The notes: generated by a model not told the origin, from the sequence alone. Positions 30,803-42,058 are shown, counted from the stretch's first letter. The stretch is 64,000 bases of DNA from Clostridia bacterium (GCA_017525805.1 JAFXSH010000138.1:1-64000), one strand, 5' to 3'. Translations and numbers: made by a program.

Positions 30803-32095
30803 ATGAAAAAAATGCTCGCTTTTACGCTGGTAATGGCGTTGGTTCTGTCGTTCTGCTCCTTCGCCGCCGCTGAGGACCTGACGGTTGCTCAGGTGATCGA
30901 ACAGGCGCAGACCATGACCCTGGAAGAACTGTTCAAGAAAGCCATTGAAGAATCCAACGGCAAGGATTTCTACGCTGTGGGCAACTCCAGCCGCGGCAAA
31001 TCCGCCCTGCCCCTGTTCGTGGAAGAGCTGCAGAAGATCGATCCCTCCTACACCCTGAACTGGGATTGGCAGCAGCCCAAAGAGAACAAGATCTTTGATC
31101 AGCTGGAAAAGGACGTAAACGGCGCGAACCACGTCATGTCCATGACCCTGATCCAGGACGGCAACCAGATCCAGAGCAAAATGCTGGAAACCGGCGTCCT
31201 GCTGAACTTCGTTCCCAAGGATTGGATCGAAGCCGAGGGCGTAGCCAAGGAGAACAATGAATATCCTCTGGCTCTGCAGACCCTGAATAAGGTGTTTGAA
31301 TTCAACAACTTGGGCGAAAAGACCTTCATGAACATGTGGGATTTCGTAGCGGAAGGCGAAGCTCCCCTGTTCATGGGCGTCAACAGCGAATTGGTGGGCA
31401 AGAATTTCCTGTATATGATGACCAACGACAAGTACGCCACCATCGCCAAGGAAGCCTATGAAGCCTGGGCCGGCAAGAACGCCGACTATGACGCTCTGAT
31501 CGAAGATATGAAGCTGGACGCCGAAGACCTGGGCCTGACCGGCGACAACGTGCAGTACGGCCTTGCTTGGGTGTACCTCTGGTGCGCCGCTTATAACGAG
31601 CAGACCGACGACGGCCCCATCTGCAACACCCTGGTAACCACCTCCGCCAAGGATCAGTGCGGCCTGCTGGTTTACTCCAAGCTGCGCAGCGTGGAAGAAA
31701 CCGCTGAATCCTCCGTGAACAACATCACCGTGGCCGCCTATCAGGATGGTTACGTGGGCATCGGCGGCTACGCCTACAAGCATTACCTGATGCTGACCAA
31801 GACCAGCCCCCTGCCCTGGACCTCCTGCGCCCTCATCGCCTTCATGACCACCACCCAGGAAGGCTTCAAAGCCTGGGGCAAGGACATGGGCGGCTATGCT
31901 CCCGTGCCCGCCTGCATGCAGGATCACAGCAAGGACGGTTACGTGGACGGCGTTGACACCTATCCCGCCAAGAATGACCGCGGCTACGACTGGTGGCTGA
32001 ACGAAGGCAAGCTGGTTGTGGAAGAACCCGCCTACTGCGCTTCCGTGTCCGGCACCATGAGCGACTGGATCGACGGTATCGTCAGCGGCAAGTAA
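30803..32095 (+). CDS. ABC importer solute-binding protein (FbpA/family-1-like)
   Basis: A 430-residue secreted protein. Signal peptide MKKMLAFTLVMALVLSFCSF with cleavage after AAA; the cysteine is not in a proper lipobox. Mature segments include DFYAVGNSSRGKSALPLFVEE, TLNWDWQQPKENKIF and a C-terminal TMSDWIDGIVSGK. Together with the following double permease and ATPase it has the gene order of iron(III)/phosphonate/thiamine-type systems (fbpA, fbpB, fbpC). The many aromatic residues in the predicted cleft region (WDWQ, YDWWLNEG) would also suit a sugar. GAAAGGAAGAG precedes ATG 30803. The substrate is uncertain; position among glycosidases suggests an oligosaccharide. Confidence 0.8.
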   Translation: MKKMLAFTLVMALVLSFCSFAAAEDLTVAQVIEQAQTMTLEELFKKAIEESNGKDFYAVGNSSRGKSALPLFVEELQKIDPSYTLNWDWQQPKENKIFDQLEKDVNGANHVMSMTLIQDGNQIQSKMLETGVLLNFVPKDWIEAEGVAKENNEYPLALQTLNKVFEFNNLGEKTFMNMWDFVAEGEAPLFMGVNSELVGKNFLYMMTNDKYATIAKEAYEAWAGKNADYDALIEDMKLDAEDLGLTGDNVQYGLAWVYLWCAAYNEQTDDGPICNTLVTTSAKDQCGLLVYSKLRSVEETAESSVNNITVAAYQDGYVGIGGYAYKHYLMLTKTSPLPWTSCALIAFMTTTQEGFKAWGKDMGGYAPVPACMQDHSKDGYVDGVDTYPAKNDRGYDWWLNEGKLVVEEPAYCASVSGTMSDWIDGIVSGK

Positions 32096-32210
32096 TCAAT
32101 ACCGTACATCCGCAAAAGCAAAATCAAACGCGGGCGGCGGGTCGGCTTCTGTCCGGCTCGCCGTCCCTTTCCTTACAGGTAATACTTGAATCTTGAAAGG
32201 GAGGAGAGGC

Positions 32211-34103
32211 ATGTCAACCATTGCAGCCCCCAGGCAAAGCAGCTTCCGGCGGAAACTGAATGGGTTCAGGACGTATATCAGCAAGCCGCAGAACGCCATT
32301 TTGATGGCGCTGGGCATCATCCTGACCATTACCACGATTTTTCCCATGATCACCATCGTTCGGGATACGGTCAGCATTCACCCCGGCAGCATCGATTCGG
32401 ATACGAAAGCCCAGGACGCTCAAATGGAGGTTTTGGGAGAGACGTATACAGGCTATAACTGGAGCAATCTTTTCACAGGCACCATCAGCACCCGCGACCC
32501 TGTCACCCGCGAGCGCAAAACGCAGAGCATTGCCTCCACTTATCTGCTCACGCCGCTGCTCAACTCTGTGCTGATCAGTGTTTTCGCCTGCATTGGCGCC
32601 ATCTTCTACGGCGGCATCTTCGCCTACCTGGTCACCCGCACCAACCTGAAATTCAAGAAATATCTCAGCTCCATTTTTATCTTTCCTTATATCATGCCCC
32701 AGTGGACCCTGGCCGTCATGTGGCAGAATCTGTTCAACAGCAATCAGGTCACGGGCGGCAACGACGGCCTGTTCGTGTCCCTGTTCCATGTATACATGCC
32801 CCAGTGGTGGTGCGAGGGACTCTTCCCCGTTTCCGTGGTATTGGCGCTGCACTACGCGCCCTTTGCCTACATCCTGATCGGCGGCATTTTCCGCAACATG
32901 GACGCTAATCTGGAGGAAGCGGCCACCATCCTGAACACGCCCCGGTGGAAGACCTTCCTGCGGGTGACGCTGCCTCTGGTAAAGCCCGCCATCCTGAGCA
33001 CCATCCTGCTGGTGTTCTCCAGCGCCATGGGCTCCTACCCCATCCCCCATTATCTGAAATTATCCACGCTCTCCACCCAGTACGTGGGCATGAGCAGCAA
33101 CCGCGCCGGTCAGGCCAGCATTTTGGCCGTGATCATGATGCTGTTCGGGTTCCTGATCCTGATCGTGAACCAGCGCACCACTTCCGGCCGCAAGAACTTT
33201 ACCACCGTCACCGGCAAGTCCGGCCAAAGCAGCGTGGTGAACCTGCGGGCGGGCAAGTACATCGTTTCTGCGATCTTCATTATCACCACCCTGGCCACCG
33301 GTATCCTTCCCATCATCCTGTTCGCCGTGGAAACCTTCCTGCCCAACCCTGGCGACTATTCCTTCATTACCCACGGTATCGAGGGACATATGACCACCAA
33401 ATGGTGGATGACGGCGGAGAATGTTACGGAAAACGGCATGTACGGCCAGAAGGGCATCTTGTACAACTCTGAAATCTGGAACGCCTTCGGCGGCACCCTG
33501 ATCGTGGCCATATTCTGCGCCCTGGCCGCCGGTACCATCGGCACCCTGGTGGGCTACTGCGTGAGTAAAAACCGCCGCAGCAAATGGGCGGCCTATGTGA
33601 ACAACATGGCATTCCTGCCCTATCTGATGCCGTCCCTGGCCGTGGGCGTCGCGTTCTTCGTGTTCGGCTCCAACATCGGCATTTATAACACCTTCCTTCT
33701 GCTGGTGCTGGCCGGTACGGTCAAGTATATCCCCTTTGCCAGCCGCAGCGCGCTGAACTCCATGATGCAGCTGTCCGGCGAAATCGAGGAAGCAGCCATC
33801 ATACAGGATATTCCCTGGTGGAAACGCATGACCCGCATCATTATCCCCATCCAGAAAACGTCCATCATCAGCGGCTTCCTGCTGCCGTTCATGACCTGTC
33901 TGCGTGAATTGACCCTGTTCATGCTGCTGTGCGGCCAGGGCAAGATCATTACCACCATGTTGGGCTACTTCGATGAAATGGGCCGGTACGCTTTCTCCAG
34001 CGGCATCAACCTGATCCTGATCCTGGTGATCTTAGTATTCAACACTTTGGTGAATAAGCTGACGGGCGCCAGCTTGGACGCCGGTATCGGCGGCGGAAAG
34101 TAA
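32211..34103 (+). CDS. ABC importer double permease (FbpB-like, two fused domains)
   Basis: A 630-residue membrane protein with two consecutive MetI-like permease domains. The first (~30-310) contains the EAA loop EAATILNTPRWKTFLRVTLP; the second (~350-625) contains EAAIIQDIPWWKRMTRIIIP. This head-to-tail fusion is typical of FbpB/ThiP/PhnV-type systems. GGGAGGAG stands 4 bases before ATG 32211. An insertion between the first two membrane segments (SIHPGSIDSDTKAQDAQMEV onward, ~60 residues) forms a sizeable outside loop not usual in FbpB. It is 17 bases upstream of the ATPase gene. Confidence 0.88.
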   Translation: MSTIAAPRQSSFRRKLNGFRTYISKPQNAILMALGIILTITTIFPMITIVRDTVSIHPGSIDSDTKAQDAQMEVLGETYTGYNWSNLFTGTISTRDPVTRERKTQSIASTYLLTPLLNSVLISVFACIGAIFYGGIFAYLVTRTNLKFKKYLSSIFIFPYIMPQWTLAVMWQNLFNSNQVTGGNDGLFVSLFHVYMPQWWCEGLFPVSVVLALHYAPFAYILIGGIFRNMDANLEEAATILNTPRWKTFLRVTLPLVKPAILSTILLVFSSAMGSYPIPHYLKLSTLSTQYVGMSSNRAGQASILAVIMMLFGFLILIVNQRTTSGRKNFTTVTGKSGQSSVVNLRAGKYIVSAIFIITTLATGILPIILFAVETFLPNPGDYSFITHGIEGHMTTKWWMTAENVTENGMYGQKGILYNSEIWNAFGGTLIVAIFCALAAGTIGTLVGYCVSKNRRSKWAAYVNNMAFLPYLMPSLAVGVAFFVFGSNIGIYNTFLLLVLAGTVKYIPFASRSALNSMMQLSGEIEEAAIIQDIPWWKRMTRIIIPIQKTSIISGFLLPFMTCLRELTLFMLLCGQGKIITTMLGYFDEMGRYAFSSGINLILILVILVFNTLVNKLTGASLDAGIGGGK

Positions 34104-34120
34104 CGAGGAGGATACGGAAT

Positions 34121-35467
<1,347 letters not shown>

Positions 35468-35480
35468 TCCCGTAATACAA

Positions 35481-35527
35481 ACAGCCTGTGATCCGATACG
35501 ATACCGGTCACAGGCTGTATTTATTTT
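35481..35527 (+). terminator. Terminator of the FbpABC-like operon
   Basis: ACAGCCTGTGA (35481-35491) pairs perfectly with TCACAGGCTGT (35508-35518), followed by ATTTATTTT. Confidence 0.85.
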
Positions 35528-35606
35528 GACGCTTACTTGTATGAAAAAGTGAAAAATGATATACTTTTCCTGGATTGAACAAACGAAGCAGAAGGATAAA
35601 CGGGGG

Positions 35607-37820
35607 ATGTCCATGAAGAAACTTTCCAATCTGATCGTTGCCAGGCGAAACTGGATCCTTGGCGTAATGATTTGCCTGACGGCCGTCTGCGCTCTCCTTT
35701 CCCTGCGGGTGGCCGTCAATTATGATATGACGAAATATCTGCCGGATGATTCCCCCATGAAAAAGGGCATGGATATCATGGCGGCGGAGTTTCCCTCCAT
35801 GGGCGCGGATAAGAGCATCCGGGTCATGGCGGAGGGGCTGGACGATGAAAAGCAGGCGGAGCTGCTGGAAAAGCTGAAAGCCCTCCCCTATGTGGAAAGC
35901 GTGGCCCACGACGGCAGCGAAAAGTACCATAAGGGAGACTATTCCCTGTTTGTGATCAGCACCGCCTATGAATACGGGTCGCCGGAGGAGCGCGCCATCG
36001 AAAACGCCCTTTCAAAGGGTTTTCAGGAATACCATACCGTATTCCGCAACGACAATCCGGGGGCCGACGGCGTATCACCCTGGCTGCTGGGCGGGGCGAT
36101 CGTTATTCTGGTAGCCATTTTGGCGGCCATGTGCGAAAGCTGGTTTGAACCGCTGCTGTTCCTGATCAACATCGGTGCGGCCATCATGATCAATGAGGGC
36201 ACCAATCTGATCATGGGTCAGGTTTCTTACGTCACCTCGTCCATCGCGTCGGTTTTGCAGCTGGTGCTTTCCATCGATTATTCCGTGATGCTGATGAACC
36301 GCTACCGCCAGGAAAAAGCGGCGGGACTGGAAAAGTGTCCGGCCATGGCGGCGGCGCTGCGCAACTGCGTATCTCCCGTAACGGGCAGCGCGCTGACCAC
36401 TGCCGCCGGTTTGCTGGCCCTGGCGTTCATGCATTTCAAGATTGGGCTGGATTTGGGCGTCTCGCTGGCCAAGGGCGTGCTGATCAGCCTGTTCTGCGTG
36501 CTGACGGTGCTGCCCGGCATCGTGATCACGGGCGATGGACTGATCGAAAAAACCGCGAAAAAAACGCCCCATCTTTCCTTGGGCTGGCTTTCCCGTTACA
36601 GCTTCCGGCGCAGGTTTTGGCTGTCCGGCCTGTTCGTTGTGATGCTCGTTCTGTTTTACTTTTTGCAGGGCAATACCCAGATCGCGTATACCCTGACAAA
36701 GGTTGATCCCATCGTGGATATTTTTCCGCCGGAAAATATCCTGGTGATGGTGTATGAAAACCAGGATGAAGAAAAGATGGCGGCGCTTTCGGAAACCCTG
36801 GAAAAGCACGGCGACGTGACCCAAGTGATGGGCTATCCTTCTCTGTTCGGCAAGGCGTATACGGCCTCGGAGCTTGCGGACGCCCTGGACGGCCTCGCCA
36901 GCGGCATGGGGGTGGACTCCGGCGAAGGGATCAGCTTCGATCCCGCCCTACTGAATACAGTATACACCTTGTATTCCACAGGGTCATCCACACCGGCCGC
37001 CGATAGGAAACTGACCATTCCGGAACTGTTTGATTACGTCCATGACAAACTGCTGAAAAACCCGCTGTTCTCGGGCATGATCACTTCGGAAATCAAGGAG
37101 ACCATCAACGGCGCGAAGGAAAAGCTGGACAGCGGCATGCGAATGCTGAAATCCGACCGCTATTCCCGTATGATCGTGTATACTTACCTTCCTGTGGAAT
37201 CGGCGGAAACAGACGCGCTGCTGAACCTCATGACGGAGACGGGAAAGGACTTAACAGGCGAATACTACCTGATCGGCAATTCGGCCATGAGCGCCGAAAT
37301 GCAGGGCTCCTTCTCCGGTGAACTTTGGACCATCACCATGCTGACCGCCGCAGCCATTTTCCTGATCGTACTGGTTACCGCCCGTTCCTTCATCGTTCCG
37401 GCGCTGCTGGTGCTGATCGTGCAGTGCGGCGTGTATATCACGGTAACGGTGGTGGGCTGGCAGGGCTACAGCATTTACTTTCTGGCCCTGCTGGTAGTTG
37501 AATGCATCCTCATGGGGGCGACCATCGATTATGGCATCCTGTACACCAGCTATTATCGGGAGAACAGAAAAAAAGAGGGCGTCCCGGAAGCACTGAAAGC
37601 CGCCTATGACGGATCGATTCATTCCATCATGACCTCGGGGCTGATCCTGGTCCTTGTCACCGGCATCATCGGCTACACCTATGCCGATCCCACCATCGCT
37701 GAAATCTGCCGCACCATCTCCACCGGGGCCCTTTCGGCGATCCTGGTGATCCTGTTTCTGCTTCCCGGCCTCCTGGCCGCGCTGGACAAACTGATCGTGC
37801 GGAAAAAAGAAAAGAACTGA
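35607..37820 (+). CDS. MMPL/RND family transporter
   Basis: About 737 residues with two repeats of one membrane helix, a large extracytoplasmic domain and five helices (first block: VICLTAVCALLSLRVAV, then AIVILVAILAAMCESWFEPL onward; second block from TMLTAAAIFLIVLVTARSFI). RND landmarks such as VLSIDYSVMLMNRYRQEK and GATIDYGILYTSYYREN carry the conserved Asp-Tyr pair of proton translocation. MMPL-type exporters in Firmicutes move lipids, peptides or drugs. ATG 35607 follows AAGGATAAACGGGGG; ATG 35613 is equally possible. It is monocistronic, downstream of a terminator, and convergent with the activase gene 7 bases away. Confidence 0.85.
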   Translation: MSMKKLSNLIVARRNWILGVMICLTAVCALLSLRVAVNYDMTKYLPDDSPMKKGMDIMAAEFPSMGADKSIRVMAEGLDDEKQAELLEKLKALPYVESVAHDGSEKYHKGDYSLFVISTAYEYGSPEERAIENALSKGFQEYHTVFRNDNPGADGVSPWLLGGAIVILVAILAAMCESWFEPLLFLINIGAAIMINEGTNLIMGQVSYVTSSIASVLQLVLSIDYSVMLMNRYRQEKAAGLEKCPAMAAALRNCVSPVTGSALTTAAGLLALAFMHFKIGLDLGVSLAKGVLISLFCVLTVLPGIVITGDGLIEKTAKKTPHLSLGWLSRYSFRRRFWLSGLFVVMLVLFYFLQGNTQIAYTLTKVDPIVDIFPPENILVMVYENQDEEKMAALSETLEKHGDVTQVMGYPSLFGKAYTASELADALDGLASGMGVDSGEGISFDPALLNTVYTLYSTGSSTPAADRKLTIPELFDYVHDKLLKNPLFSGMITSEIKETINGAKEKLDSGMRMLKSDRYSRMIVYTYLPVESAETDALLNLMTETGKDLTGEYYLIGNSAMSAEMQGSFSGELWTITMLTAAAIFLIVLVTARSFIVPALLVLIVQCGVYITVTVVGWQGYSIYFLALLVVECILMGATIDYGILYTSYYRENRKKEGVPEALKAAYDGSIHSIMTSGLILVLVTGIIGYTYADPTIAEICRTISTGALSAILVILFLLPGLLAALDKLIVRKKEKN

Positions 37821-37827
37821 GCAAAAA

Positions 37828-38706
37828 TCACAGGCAGACCGGCACGGCACACAGCGCTTCCAGTTCCGCGCGCCAGCGCCGCACGGTTTCCTCCTCAGGG
37901 ACGGAGAATCCGTCCCGCGGCAGGCCCAGCTGGGCGCGCTTATCGTTGCCCAAAGCGTGGTAAGGCAAAAGATCCACCTGGCGGAGCCGGGGAAGCTCTT
38001 TCGTCAGGCGGGCAATGCCGCGAAAGTGTTCCGGGTCATCGTTGACCCCCGGAACGATGGGACAGCGCAAAACAATATCCGCTCCACTTCCGTGGAGCTT
38101 TTTTAGATTCTCGCGAATCAGCAGATTATCCACGCCCGTCCAGCGGCGGTGCTTTTCCGGGTCCGTCAGTTTCCAGTCAAAAAGATAACGGCTGACGAAA
38201 GGGAGCATGCTTTCAAGCTGTTCCCAAGGCGCAAATCCGCTGGTTTCGAGCACAATGTCTATGCCGTTTTGACGGAGCAGGGAAGAAAGCGCGCGGGCAA
38301 ATTCCGGCTGGAGCAGGGGTTCCCCGCCGGTAAGCGTGACGCCGCCCCGGTCGCGGAAAAAAGGCTTGTCCGGCAGAACGCGGGCAAGCACTTCTTCCGG
38401 GCTCATGGCTGTGCCGCTCATGCGGCAGGCTTCCATAGGGCAGCGGGAGACGCTGAGGCCGCATCCCGTGCAGCGCGGGGAATCATATTCCCCCGCTTTT
38501 CCCCGCGCTCCGGAGGGGCAAATTGCGCAGGCTCCACAATGAACACAGCGGCTTTGAAGCACCATCACCTGGGGCTGAACAGCCTGCGTTTCGGGGTTAT
38601 GGCACCATTTGCAGCGCAGCGGGCAGCCCTTGAAAAAAACGCTGGTGCGTATGCCCGGCCCGTCGTTGACGGAGAAGGGCACAATATCCGTGATCACGCC
38701 CCGCAT
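37828..38706 (-). CDS. Glycyl-radical enzyme activating protein (PflA-like radical SAM)
   Basis: A 292-residue radical SAM enzyme. The SAM cluster motif CPLRCKWC has Cys28, Cys32 and Cys35. A ferredoxin-like insert follows with CVHCGACAICPSGA and CTGCGLSVSRCPMEAC, giving extra 4Fe-4S clusters as in activases of diol-dehydratase-type enzymes (not of short PflA). GGEPLLQPEF and DWKLTDPEKHRRWTG are usual family segments. In the second cluster one expected cysteine (CTGCGLSV) appears replaced by Ser/Val. It starts 3 bases after the stop of the glycyl radical enzyme and surely activates it. Confidence 0.9.
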   Translation of the reverse strand: MRGVITDIVPFSVNDGPGIRTSVFFKGCPLRCKWCHNPETQAVQPQVMVLQSRCVHCGACAICPSGARGKAGEYDSPRCTGCGLSVSRCPMEACRMSGTAMSPEEVLARVLPDKPFFRDRGGVTLTGGEPLLQPEFARALSSLLRQNGIDIVLETSGFAPWEQLESMLPFVSRYLFDWKLTDPEKHRRWTGVDNLLIRENLKKLHGSGADIVLRCPIVPGVNDDPEHFRGIARLTKELPRLRQVDLLPYHALGNDKRAQLGLPRDGFSVPEEETVRRWRAELEALCAVPVCL

Positions 38707-38709
38707 GGC

Positions 38710-40980
38710 TCAGTACAGGGCGCGGGCCAGCATATCCGCCTGGGTGCCCGGGTCCAAATTGACGAACCGGGCGCTGAATCCGCCCACGCGCACGAACAGA
38801 TTTTGATGCAGCTCCGGATGGATCATGGCATCTTCCATTTCGCCGCGGTTCAGCACGCTGATATTCAGAGAAAGGATGCCCATATCAAAGGCGGTGTCGA
38901 TCAGGTCCCGAACGGCGTCGGGATGCTTGGTAAACAGATCGGTGGTCAGCTTCAAATTCTGCGCCGTCCCGGCGGTGAGGTTCATTTCGGTGGACGAAAC
39001 AGAGCGCAGCAGGGCGGGAAGCCCGCAGTGATCCATACCCGCCATGGGGTTGTTGCCGTTGGAAAGGTACGTATAGGCGCGGCGGCCATCCGCCGTAGCC
39101 AGGGTATTCTTTCCCAAATCCACATTGGCCCCGTTGTTGATCATCACCACCAGATAGGAGGAAAGCCCCTGGGCTTTGGCTTGGCGGGCGGTAGCTTCAA
39201 AGACGTGGGTGTTCACGGCGCGGGCCATGGCGTCGGCAGTAGGATCGTCGTTGCCGAACTTGGGGCAGCGAAGCAGCTTTTGGCGTAGGTCCTCGTGTCC
39301 GGCGAAGTCCGCGTCCAAGATATCCACCAGTTCCCGAAGGGTCAGGAGCTTTTTTTCATATACGATTTCCCGAATGGCGGTGAAGCTGTCGGCCACGGTA
39401 GTGTTGCCATAGGTTTCGTAAGTCCCGGCCAGGTAGCGCACGCCGCCGGAAACCAGTGGCTTCGCCCGCTCCACGCAGTCGTCCATCAACAGGCTCATCA
39501 GCAGCATGGCGCTGTTCTCCCCCACGGTGTCATAAACCAGGCGCTGATGGCGGGCGGCGATTTCGGTAAAGTATTCTACCTGGCGCTCATAAGCAGCGAG
39601 CAATTTATCGAAAGTGTCAAAGCTTTCCGGGGAACCGAGATTCAGCCCGTGAGGGCAGCCCCGGATCGGATCAACGCCTTCGTGGAGCGTGACTTCCAGC
39701 GCTTTGGCTAAGTTGATGATGTCGTTGGGCGTGCCGATACTGCGGTGGCCCAGCACGTATTCGCCGCAGCCGAAGAAGCCGTACTGCTTGGCCTCCTCCG
39801 GGGAAACGTGCATGGTGTTTTCCACCGCGCGGATGGAGGCTTCATCGTTGAACAGGAGGGGATAGGTCATGCCGTACGCCAGCATTATAAAGGCAAAGCG
39901 GATCACCTCTTCGCTCATTCCCTTGTACATGCGCAGGGAGAATTCGGGCTTGAGCTGCCTAAAGCGCAGTCCCGCCTTCATGATGGCCAGGGAGACCCGA
40001 TCCGCGTTCTCGGGATTCCTCCTGCCGAGGCCGCCCATCACGATGCGCCCGTCCCGGCTGTCGGTATCCTGCATGAGCTGATAGAAGGAAAGCAAAAGGG
40101 AAACGGCTTCCTCCTCCGTCAGGTTGCCGTTGTCTATATCCTTTGCGTACAGGTCGCCCAAGTACACGTCCATCCGACCGAAGTCCCGCCCTCCGGTCAT
40201 GGCGGAATAGAACCAAACCAATTGCAGCGCGTCCCGGAAGCAGGCGGGAGGACCCGCCCGGAGCCGTGCGATACTGTCCAGCATAGGCCCGATCCAGGCA
40301 CGATCCGCCCCCTGGGCCAGTTTATCCCGAAGCGCGGCCTCATACTGTCCTAAGATATCCGAAAGCAAATCAATCAGGCCGCCCAGGGCCGAAAGAAAAT
40401 CCCGCTGTCCCGCGTTCAGCGTGTCATCCTCAAGCCTTGAAAGGATTTCGGTTTTCAATCCCGGCAGGCCCAGCCGCACCAGCTTATCATAATCCAGCTG
40501 GGAAAAAACCAGGCGGTACAGGCCGAAAATCACCCCGGAATCGATGTTCCAAAGGTCGCTGGGCATCTCGCGACGCATGACGCCGTCGAATTTTGCCCGA
40601 ACCTTGGCGTTTACATTTTCCTTTTTCCAGAAATCGATCAGACCGGCAATGGCCGCGCGATTCTCCGCGTTTTGAGAGGGGCGGTTCATGACCCGCTCCA
40701 GCCGTCCGATATCGGCGTAAAAAGAAACGTTATCCAGACCGTCGGTATCGTCGTCCCAGTAACTGGGGGCAACGCCCAAGGGGCGGAACACGCGCCGCCC
40801 CACGAAAAGATCGCCATCCTGAACGGGTGCTGCGGCGGCGGGCAGCGCAATGCGCAGGCACTCCAGCTCCCGCCGGGCTAAACCCTGGCCCGAATAATCC
40901 TGATACGCCCGCGTATAGTTGAATTCAACGGACAGGCCGTCGTCCAAATGCTTGTCATCCCAAGCCAGGTAACCCCTCAT
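38710..40980 (-). CDS. Glycyl radical enzyme of the pyruvate formate-lyase superfamily, substrate unknown
   Basis: A 756-residue enzyme. The glycyl radical loop reads NLFVRVGGFSARFVNL with radical Gly734 near the C-terminus. The thiyl-radical Cys405 lies in FFGCGEYV; the C-x-E spacing (normally GCVE) points to the dehydratase/lyase branch rather than true PFL, which has CC. The rest follows the ten-stranded barrel pattern (RDALQLVWFYSAMTGGRDFG, MKAGLRFRQLKPEFSLRMYKG, EGVDPIRGCPHGLNLGSPES). Next door are the activase, a divergent AraC regulator and sugar importers, so a sugar-derived diol or acid is plausible. I could not match it to a characterised group (choline, glycerol, propanediol, hydroxyproline). 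Confidence 0.88.
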   Translation of the reverse strand: MRGYLAWDDKHLDDGLSVEFNYTRAYQDYSGQGLARRELECLRIALPAAAAPVQDGDLFVGRRVFRPLGVAPSYWDDDTDGLDNVSFYADIGRLERVMNRPSQNAENRAAIAGLIDFWKKENVNAKVRAKFDGVMRREMPSDLWNIDSGVIFGLYRLVFSQLDYDKLVRLGLPGLKTEILSRLEDDTLNAGQRDFLSALGGLIDLLSDILGQYEAALRDKLAQGADRAWIGPMLDSIARLRAGPPACFRDALQLVWFYSAMTGGRDFGRMDVYLGDLYAKDIDNGNLTEEEAVSLLLSFYQLMQDTDSRDGRIVMGGLGRRNPENADRVSLAIMKAGLRFRQLKPEFSLRMYKGMSEEVIRFAFIMLAYGMTYPLLFNDEASIRAVENTMHVSPEEAKQYGFFGCGEYVLGHRSIGTPNDIINLAKALEVTLHEGVDPIRGCPHGLNLGSPESFDTFDKLLAAYERQVEYFTEIAARHQRLVYDTVGENSAMLLMSLLMDDCVERAKPLVSGGVRYLAGTYETYGNTTVADSFTAIREIVYEKKLLTLRELVDILDADFAGHEDLRQKLLRCPKFGNDDPTADAMARAVNTHVFEATARQAKAQGLSSYLVVMINNGANVDLGKNTLATADGRRAYTYLSNGNNPMAGMDHCGLPALLRSVSSTEMNLTAGTAQNLKLTTDLFTKHPDAVRDLIDTAFDMGILSLNISVLNRGEMEDAMIHPELHQNLFVRVGGFSARFVNLDPGTQADMLARALY

Positions 40981-41090
40981 AGCAGACCCTCCACATTTCG
41001 CAATGATACTTTCATTATAAAAACACAGGCTTCAAAACGAAGTGCAGGAACGAGCGAAATATATGCAAAAAGTAAGATCGTCCGGCGCAA

Positions 41091-41114
41091 TTTCCGTGCA
41101 TATGAGCACGGAAA
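41091..41114. promoter_or_regulatory. Inverted repeat in the divergent GRE/AraC promoter region
   Basis: TTTCCGTGC (41091-41099) and GCACGGAAA (41106-41114) are perfect inverted copies around ATATGA, followed by CGCTTTTTTTG. It may be an AraC operator or a terminator-like hairpin; it lies 12 bases before the -35 box of the araC-type gene. Confidence 0.5.
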
Positions 41115-41125
41115 CGCTTTTTTTG

Positions 41126-41154
41126 TTTACTTTTCGGCACATTGGCGTTATAAT
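41126..41154 (+). promoter_or_regulatory. Promoter of the AraC-type regulator gene
   Basis: TTTACT (41126-41131), 17 bases, TATAAT (41149-41154). The ATG is 26 bases downstream of the -10 box. Confidence 0.7.
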
Positions 41155-41179
41155 AAAAATATAACGGAGGACGGATCGT

Positions 41180-41911
41180 ATGCTGATTGAATACGGAAAC
41201 ACGGTGGTAAAGCCAAGCTGGAAACTGATGGAGAATGTGCCGACGGGCTACGCCCGCATCTACTATATTCGAGAGGGGGATCTCACATACGAGGCGGCGG
41301 ACGAAGTGCGTTCCATGAAACCCGGATTCCTCTACGCTTTACCGTCTACGGCGCCTTACCACGTTCGGAAAAACCCGGAAAAAGAATTTGCCTGCACCTA
41401 TCTGCACGTGGATTTCAATAAATACCGCGTCAACAGCCTGATCGAGCTGCCCGTAGAGGAAAACTGCTGTTTGGGCGATTTCATCCGCACGGTTTCCGAG
41501 GCCATCAGCGAAAAGAGGATCGAGCTGCTGGAGCATCTCGCGGAGGATTTTTCCTTTTTCCTGAGAGGAAACGAAGGGTTCGTCCAAAATTCGCAGATGC
41601 TGACGACGGTGCAGAAGCATATCGTGCGCCATATTTCCGAGGAGCTGACCATCGAGGGCCTGAGCCACCTGTTCAACTATCACCCCAATTACTTCATCCG
41701 TCTGTTCCGGCGGGAAACGGGATATACGCCCTATCAATATATCGTACAGCAGCGGATGCAGTACGCGGTGACCCAGCTGAACAAAGGGCTGCCCAACGAG
41801 GAAGTATGCTATGCCTGCGGATATACGGATTCCAGCACGTTCACCCGAGCGTTCCGAAAGTATTACGGCGTCGCTCCGCAGAAATACCGCAAGGGTTTCC
41901 GCAAGCCATGA
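41180..41911 (+). CDS. AraC family transcriptional regulator
   Basis: A 243-residue protein. The N-terminal cupin-like ligand domain (~1-125) contains GYARIYYIREGDLTYEAAD and MKPGFLYALPSTAPYHVRKN. The C-terminal double helix-turn-helix (~140-243) reads ISEELTIEGLSHLFNYHPNY, FIRLFRRETGYTPYQYI, then YACGYTDSSTFTRAFRKYYG and APQKYRK, fully canonical. GGAGGACGGATCGT precedes ATG 41180. It is divergent from the glycyl radical enzyme gene and upstream of an LplB-type importer operon, so it may control either or both in response to a sugar. Confidence 0.92.
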   Translation: MLIEYGNTVVKPSWKLMENVPTGYARIYYIREGDLTYEAADEVRSMKPGFLYALPSTAPYHVRKNPEKEFACTYLHVDFNKYRVNSLIELPVEENCCLGDFIRTVSEAISEKRIELLEHLAEDFSFFLRGNEGFVQNSQMLTTVQKHIVRHISEELTIEGLSHLFNYHPNYFIRLFRRETGYTPYQYIVQQRMQYAVTQLNKGLPNEEVCYACGYTDSSTFTRAFRKYYGVAPQKYRKGFRKP

Positions 41912-42058
41912 ATATGGATGGATATGAATTTTTATACCTGTGTATGGTTAGTTTTTGCACATTTTGTATTTGCTGCTGCACTTTTCGGAAGGGGCAAATG
42001 TTGTTAGAATAATTGTTAGAACGCATGGGATATAAAAGCGAACGGGGGAGGAATGAAT

